Origin: Candidatus Woesearchaeota archaeon
GTDB taxonomy: Archaea > Nanobdellota > Nanobdellia > Woesearchaeales > WJKL01
DNA: 35,557 nt
Direction of reading: 5' to 3'
Assembly (NCBI GenBank): GCA_019322815.1
Contig: JAHWIB010000008.1
Span: 1 to 35,557, forward strand
Part shown: positions 31,807-35,557 of the stretch, piece by piece
Position numbering within the stretch: position 1 is the stretch's first letter
Layout: every line of letters begins with the position of its first letter
The notes under the pieces: generated by a model
Seen by the model: the letters and a program-made list of their open reading frames with translations, nothing else
What the model was told of the DNA's origin: nothing
Databases searched by the model: none
Made by a program: the position numbers and the translations under genes

Positions 31807-32684
31807 GTTATATCCAATCAGAAATCGGTGCTAATTAGTGAAAGGGGGGCAAACTAACTCTAACAATTCCCAAAAAATTTCTTGCAGAACTCTATGTATT
31901 GGAGAATAATCTCTTTATCAGTTTCAAACTCCTTGCATTTATTCAAAAAAATAAATCCTTCTCCTTTTTCTAATTCTGATGCTTTTTGAACCTTAATGTG
32001 TTTTGGAGTAACAAGTATAAAATACGCATTTTTGTAAGGATACCCCCTTTTTTTTGCATAATATGAGTTGAAATCAAAACCTTCTTCTCCTTTAGTCCTA
32101 TATTTTACTTCAACATAAGTTACTTGAGAATCTTTTACCACAATAAAGTCGGGCATTTTTCTTACTTCATCTGCAACATCTCCTTTTCTTGGGAGGTATC
32201 TATCTCCAAAACCTGGAACAGTATTCTCCATTCCGAAACGAAAAACCCTATAACCCATAGCCAAGAACATTTCTTCTACAATTGCTTCTGCAAGTCGTCC
32301 TTTAATAGAAGAATCACTTATCTTTGATTTTTTCTGAGTTTCTTTATTATTTTGTTTTGATTTTTTATAACAATCTTTACATAAATCATATTCAGAATCT
32401 TTGAAATTTCCACATTTGCATTTGTCAATTAATCCATCTTCAAAATCATAATAACAGGATTTACATAAATCATATTTTCCAGATTCTTCACCGCAAGATT
32501 TACAAGTACCCATTATAAAACAAAATAATCTAATAGATATATAAATGTTCTTGAAATTTTTTTATATGTTAGTTTGCCCCTTAATTCTTTGTCTTGATGT
32601 ATCACTTCGTTCTCTGAAAGACGCACCAATTTCTGACTTTGCGGACGCAATTTTCCCCCACTGCGTAGGGGAAAAGGATATAAC
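31807..32684. mobile_element. Cassette 5 (zinc ribbon + PD-(D/E)XK-like protein)
   Basis: Tips GTTATATCC (31807-31815) and GGATATAAC (32676-32684), exact reverse complements. Inner repeat 31846-31858 with 32568-32580 (13 bp), plus a looser match around ATTTCTGA at about 32629. The right-end module has a TTTTCCCC/GGGGAAAA hairpin (32651-32675). A gene-less unit follows instead of a direct junction to cassette 6. Confidence 0.82.
31860..32513 (-). CDS. Zinc-ribbon protein with PD-(D/E)XK nuclease-like domain, cassette 5
   Basis: 217 residues. The first ~50 contain repeated CxxC-type knuckles (CKSCGEES, CKSCYYDFED, CKCGNF, CKDCYKK). After a charged linker, residues about 75-190 resemble a restriction-endonuclease-like fold: GRLAEAIVEEMF helix, MPDFIVVKDSQVTYVEVKYR giving PD...E-x-K, and a final strand-helix pair. 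Could be a DNA nuclease, perhaps defensive; target unknown. Confidence 0.65.
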   Translation of the reverse strand: MGTCKSCGEESGKYDLCKSCYYDFEDGLIDKCKCGNFKDSEYDLCKDCYKKSKQNNKETQKKSKISDSSIKGRLAEAIVEEMFLAMGYRVFRFGMENTVPGFGDRYLPRKGDVADEVRKMPDFIVVKDSQVTYVEVKYRTKGEEGFDFNSYYAKKRGYPYKNAYFILVTPKHIKVQKASELEKGEGFIFLNKCKEFETDKEIILQYIEFCKKFFGNC

Positions 32685-32847
32685 AGCGATTTAAAGGAAA
32701 AATCGGTCGCTTACGCTAAATCGCCAAGCGATTTCCCGATTTTTACCCAAATTCAATTTCTCAGCTCTGTTCCAAGAATTTTCCAGCTCTGCTACGCGAG
32801 GGAAAATTCTTTCCACGAGGAGAAATTGAACTTCTTTAAATCGCGAT
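32685..32847. mobile_element. Gene-less hairpin unit between cassettes 5 and 6
   Basis: GCGATTTAAAG (32686-32696) and CTTTAAATCGC (32834-32844) form its own inverted ends, followed by the spacer GAT before cassette 6. Inside are GAAAAATCGG/CCGATTTTT, TTCAATTTCTC/GAGAAATTGAA and GAATTTTCC/GGAAAATTC hairpins. No ORF of useful size is present. It looks like a degenerate or empty cassette that retains only the structural module. Confidence 0.65.
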
Positions 32848-33807
32848 GTTAGGTCAAATGGAGAAAGAAGGCTTTTTATTGAAGGACTTTGGGGTCTATT
32901 TCTTCCTAATCTTAAAGACTAAGAAAGTAGGATTTTTACAATGCCAAGTAATTTTAGCAGGATTTGGTTCAGGTTCTTTGAAACTTAATAATTCAAATCC
33001 ATTTTCAAGAAATGCAGAAAAATAATCTTCAAGAGGTTTATGATAATGTTCCATCTTTATCTTACTACCCCATTTTCTAACAATTTTTCTCCTTTCAAAA
33101 TAATTGCCAAATATTATTTTTTTTCCAAATATTTTTATTTTTCCAACTAAACTTCTTTCTTGAAAAAATACAGGATTTGTTATAGAAAAAACCATAATTC
33201 CTTTATTTTTTAAAATCCTATTACATTCCTTAAAAAGAGATTGCAAATCTTCCAAATGATCAAAAACCAAACTTGATGTTAAAATATCAAAGCTTGAATC
33301 CTTAAATGGAAGTTGATTACTAATGTCACAAACTTTGAAATCTACATTAGGAATTTTAAGATTTATAGCATGTTCAATCTCTTTTTTAGAATTATCTATT
33401 GCTGTTACAATAGCTCCTTTTTCTGAATAAATTTTAGCATAATCACCAAATCCACAACCTAGATCTAACAATTTTTGGTTTTTAATACTTCCAGCCAATT
33501 CAAGCATTGTTGGGAGTTCTGCATTTTGGTTCTTTTTGAACATCTTGCTCCTCATAACAATATATTCTTTTGCAAATTTATCATATTGAGACATAAGATT
33601 AAGAATTAATGAATAATATATAAATATTTAGACCCCAAAGTCCCAATGTTTTATTTCAATTGCACTTCGTGCCTTATGAACGCCTTCTTTCTCCACTTCT
33701 GCGCTTGTTCGTTTCACGAACAATGCTCGACCTTCTCATTCTGAGATTTCAGATCGTCACTCACTCTCGTTCGTGTCGTTGAAATCTCGAAGAGAAGGTG
33801 ACCTAAC
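32848..33807. mobile_element. Cassette 6 (methyltransferase)
   Basis: Tips GTTAGGTCA (32848-32856) and TGACCTAAC (33799-33807), exact reverse complements. Inner repeats: 15 bp 32884-32898 with 33629-33643, and 13 bp 32860-32872 with 33682-33694. Hairpin module 33695-33798: GTTCG/CGAAC mini-hairpin, then CCTTCTC/GAGAAGG and GAGATTTCA/TGAAATCTC stems. Junction ATC at 33808-33810. Confidence 0.85.
32896..33594 (-). CDS. SAM-dependent class I methyltransferase, cassette 6
   Basis: A 232-residue protein. Motif I LLDLGCGFGDYAKIYSE at about residues 41-57, acidic VTAIDNS, then LTSSLVFDHLEDL and RILKNKGIMVFS: standard Methyltransf_11 order. The C-terminus adds a substrate-binding insert (HYHKPLEDYFSAFLENGF). 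It could modify a small molecule or another macromolecule. Stop codon lies within the left inner repeat. Confidence 0.82.
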   Translation of the reverse strand: MSQYDKFAKEYIVMRSKMFKKNQNAELPTMLELAGSIKNQKLLDLGCGFGDYAKIYSEKGAIVTAIDNSKKEIEHAINLKIPNVDFKVCDISNQLPFKDSSFDILTSSLVFDHLEDLQSLFKECNRILKNKGIMVFSITNPVFFQERSLVGKIKIFGKKIIFGNYFERRKIVRKWGSKIKMEHYHKPLEDYFSAFLENGFELLSFKEPEPNPAKITWHCKNPTFLVFKIRKK

Positions 33808-33885
33808 ATCGTTAGATTTAATATTACTCGGGCGATTTGTTTTATATAAATTAAGAATAATTAATTTAAGGGCGGGGCGTTTAGT

Positions 33886-34821
33886 TTAAATTTGTGATTC
33901 TCTCATGTATGAAATCCTTCCATCAAAATCTGTGATTCCAGTCGCACCCATTTTTTTAAGAACAGTAAGTTTTTGATCTAAAATCTCATGAGTTCTCTGA
34001 AGCATGGATAGAGTTCTTTGAAGTGCATGTTCTTGCCCATATTCTGTAACTCTATTTGTATATTTGGCTCCTGAGCCTCCAGTTAGTAATTCATACATCA
34101 ACTCTCCAACAAAATCATCTGCCTTTAAAGGCCTGCCGTCTTCAAAAAACTCACCTCTTCCAAAAGGGATTAAGAATGAACTTGCATCACTATGGTATTT
34201 ATGAGAGATTACTTCATCAACAGACTCTCCAAAGTAATTCCACCCACTTGCATTGATTAATGAAGTTATAATACCATAGCTAGGCATTATGATCCCCCTC
34301 TGAGTATCAAATGATGCCGCAGTACGATGTCTTACCAATTCACTAAATGGATTAATAGATTTTCTTTTAGTAGTTTCGCAAGCATAACCTAAGCTAATTA
34401 CTCTAGTTGAATCATCACCTGAAGTTCTACTGATATCTGCATTAAATCCTTGGCCTACAAATCCTTGTAAATACACAAGTTCTCGTTTTTTGCGTCCCTT
34501 AACATCAGCTATAACACAAGAAATCCCTCTTTCTGGCTGGTATTTTTCATATTCATCTCCTTCGATACCATTTTTTCTTCCTACAGAATGTGCTAATTTT
34601 TCTGATAGTAGTCTTGCATATTGATTTACTCTCTCATCCAATGCAGCTTCGTCAGCAAAAGCTTCGACAATAGGTGCAGCTTTTACAGCTAAAGCTCTAA
34701 TACTTTCAGAAACATATTGATGAACTCTTTCTCTTAGCCCCACTATTTCAGGAGCAGTTACAGAAACTTCAGAAGCTTTTCTTAATGTTTCTAATTGTCT
34801 TTCAAGCTGTGCAGTTGTCAT
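33886..34821 (-). CDS. Hypothetical protein (311 aa), cassette 7
   Basis: The N-terminal half is helical and charged (LERQLETLRKA, DERVNQYARLLSEKL). The middle is a beta-rich domain with GISCVIADVKGRKKRELVYL and SFLIPFGRGEFFEDG, and the end is coiled (QRTHEILDQKLTVLKKMG). No family recognised. Its promoter shares the 14-mer ACTAGTATTTAAAT with cassette 1. Confidence 0.7.
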   Translation of the reverse strand: MTTAQLERQLETLRKASEVSVTAPEIVGLRERVHQYVSESIRALAVKAAPIVEAFADEAALDERVNQYARLLSEKLAHSVGRKNGIEGDEYEKYQPERGISCVIADVKGRKKRELVYLQGFVGQGFNADISRTSGDDSTRVISLGYACETTKRKSINPFSELVRHRTAASFDTQRGIIMPSYGIITSLINASGWNYFGESVDEVISHKYHSDASSFLIPFGRGEFFEDGRPLKADDFVGELMYELLTGGSGAKYTNRVTEYGQEHALQRTLSMLQRTHEILDQKLTVLKKMGATGITDFDGRISYMRESQI

Positions 34822-34840
34822 ACTAAACTAATGGTATATA

Positions 34841-34854
34841 ACTAGTATTTAAAT
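34841..34854 (-). promoter_or_regulatory. TATA-like promoter shared between cassettes
   Basis: ACTAGTATTTAAAT (34841-34854) is identical to 29647-29660 in cassette 1, and CTAGGTATTTAAAAT (30303-30317) in cassette 2 is close. Each lies about 20-30 nt upstream of its cassette gene on the minus strand. Confidence 0.55.
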
Positions 34855-35108
34855 CTTTCGTTTATTCACCACTATATAGTAACTATAATAAACGCCCCGC
34901 CTTAATGTTTTAACAAATCGCCCTCCGTCATACTCAAAACCTTTCAGGTTTTGCCTTGCATGAGTGAGTTTTGAGATCGTCAGCTCACTTCCGTTCGCTG
35001 TCGTTCAAAACTCCTCGCAAGGAAATCTAACATCGTTAGTTACAATTAAATTTAAGTTTCTAATAAGATAGGGAATTCTCTTAAAAGAAGGGGCAAGAAA
35101 TTTGTAAA

Positions 35109-35273
35109 TTATATTTTGGATATATCTATTCTTATTTTATCCAAAGTGTTCTGAGATAACTCTATCCCCATATCTTCATAACCATCAAATGATTTTTTAC
35201 ATTCTTTGTCTTTTGGAAAAAATTTCTCCTTCAATTCGCAAATTGATTTAAATTCCTCTTTTGTTTTTTTCAT
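35109..35273 (-). CDS. Small hypothetical protein (54 aa), cassette 8
   Basis: A strong RBS (GGAGGGGAAAAA) precedes the ATG, whose first bases overlap the stop of the upstream gene. The product starts MKKTKEEFKSICELKEKFFP and ends IRIDISKI. It is charged and possibly helical. Unrecognised; it would be the second gene of a two-gene cassette. Confidence 0.55.
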   Translation of the reverse strand: MKKTKEEFKSICELKEKFFPKDKECKKSFDGYEDMGIELSQNTLDKIRIDISKI

Positions 35274-35548
35274 TTTTTCCCCTCCGTTCTAAAATAATTA
35301 TCAAAAAATTGATGATTCAGTTCTGGCTTAAAGTAATGTTTCCTACTTATCCAAATAAAACCATCTCCCTTTGAAATGACTGCAACGTCTATCGGTCCAC
35401 CTACAGTCTCCTGTGCCATGGTAACTCTTCTCTTAAAAGATGTTAAATTGACTAGGGACTCAGCCATTGCCGCTAATTCATCTTTAGGTAATATACCGAC
35501 AACACTAAGTACTTGATTAACGTGATTATCTCTAGTAAAATTGGTCAT
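35270..35548 (-). CDS. Hypothetical protein (92 aa), cassette 8
   Basis: Reads MTNFTRDNHVNQVLSVVGIL with SFKRRVTMAQETVGGPIDVA and DGFIWISRKHYF further on, and ends TEGKK. It appears alpha/beta and soluble, but I could not assign a family. Translationally coupled to the 54-aa ORF. The promoter lies outside the window. Confidence 0.65.
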   Translation of the reverse strand: MTNFTRDNHVNQVLSVVGILPKDELAAMAESLVNLTSFKRRVTMAQETVGGPIDVAVISKGDGFIWISRKHYFKPELNHQFFDNYFRTEGKK

Positions 35549-35557
35549 CTCTTTTTT

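Larger units (their letters stand above)
33811..35031. mobile_element. Cassette 7 (hypothetical 311 aa)
   Basis: Tips GTTAGATTT (33811-33819) and AAATCTAAC (35023-35031), exact reverse complements. Inner repeats: 12 bp 33830-33841 with 34912-34923, and 12 bp 33871-33882 with 34890-34901. Hairpin module 34924-35022: stems CCTTGC/GCAAGG and GAGTTTTGA (34966-34974)/TCAAAACTC (35005-35013). Junction ATC at 35032-35034. Confidence 0.85.
28353..35557. mobile_element. Tandem cassette array with private terminal inverted repeats (integron-like)
   Basis: At least eight units in a row, the last cut by the window edge. Each complete gene-bearing unit starts with a GTT-led 9-mer and ends with its own reverse complement (perfect in six of seven, one mismatch in the other). 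ATC separates units at five of the seven junctions, giving CTAACATCGTTAG or a close variant. All units carry a hairpin module at the right end. No transposase lies inside; the nearest recombinase is at 26365-27195. The polarity and complementary ends follow integron logic, but no R''-L''-L'-R' attC could be fitted. Confidence 0.85.
35035..35557. mobile_element. Cassette 8, right end cut by the window
   Basis: Begins GTTAGTTACAAT (35035) directly after the ATC junction. A gene-proximal left arm, AAGAAGGGGCAAGAAATTTG, follows at about 35085-35104. By the array rule its right end, outside the window, should read GTAACTAAC followed by ATC, and carry the complement of the left arm. Confidence 0.7.

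Noticed and set aside
30428..35040. CRISPR array from the recurring CTAACATCGTTAG
   Set aside because: Repeats are only 13 nt, lie 0.4-1.4 kb apart, and the intervening DNA contains genes; no cas genes were seen.
28353..35557. Canonical bacterial integron with attC sites
   Set aside because: I could not fit the R''-L''-L'-R' layout. The reverse complement of each unit's start lies only 3 nt from the next unit, not 50-130 nt away, and most genes point toward the recombinase. Kept as integron-like only. Integrons have, as I recall, recently been reported in archaea, so an attC-model search would decide.
28353..35557. Series of insertion sequences or MITEs
   Set aside because: No transposase in any unit and no shared terminal repeats beyond GTT/AAC; tips are private to each unit.

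Overview
The window looks like a DPANN-type archaeon, probably close to Woesearchaeota/Pacearchaeota (an inference). The DNA is AT-rich, and many genes are preceded by archaeal TATA boxes with little or no leader. The tRNA gene encodes no CCA. Typical archaeal families are present: a DUF123 endonuclease, MinD ATPases with inserted ferredoxins, an Lrp regulator, desulfoferrodoxin and rubrerythrin.

Positions 1-27600 are a compact, mostly ordinary chromosome. A plus-strand operon (466-4704) carries two methyltransferases, a tandem NifX-like protein, a ferredoxin, a CoA-binding protein and two MinD/ferredoxin ATPases. A long minus-strand stretch then holds an SDR, an L-lactate dehydrogenase, a GT4/alpha-alpha-barrel fusion and two GH130 proteins. 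It also holds an anaerobe-style redox set: superoxide reductase, rubrerythrin, ferritin-like protein, ferredoxin, ferredoxin:thioredoxin reductase, rubredoxin-like protein, thioredoxin reductase and glutaredoxin. It ends with two ZIP transporters, a sugar kinase, a LysA/DapL-like pair, Lgt and a DsbA-like protein. Several very small genes (27-53 aa, zinc-ribbon or CCHC type) sit between these.

Positions 26365-28350 are a junction zone. It has a tyrosine recombinase with IntI/XerA features, a small phosphatase, a tRNA-Leu(UAA) whose T-arm is interrupted, a degenerate tRNA-Leu-like fragment and small ORFs.

Positions 28353-35557 are the notable part: a tandem array of at least eight small cassettes. 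Each cassette begins with GTT plus about six private bases and ends with the exact reverse complement of that start, ending in AAC. A 3-nt spacer (ATC at five of seven junctions) separates it from the next cassette, so most junctions read CTAAC-ATC-GTTAG. Each cassette also has a second, longer private inverted repeat hugging its gene, and a roughly 70-110 nt hairpin module always at the same (right, recombinase-distal) end, whichever way the gene points. The cargo is accessory: an RHH regulator with a Tat-lipoprotein metzincin protease, a PD-(D/E)XK-like protein, a methyltransferase, a Cys-rich lipoprotein and unknown proteins. One unit carries no gene. The layout follows integron logic (polar units, private complementary ends, conserved core, nearby tyrosine recombinase), but the sites do not have the R''-L''-L'-R' form of bacterial attC. 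I regard it as a probable integron-like or new type of cassette system.
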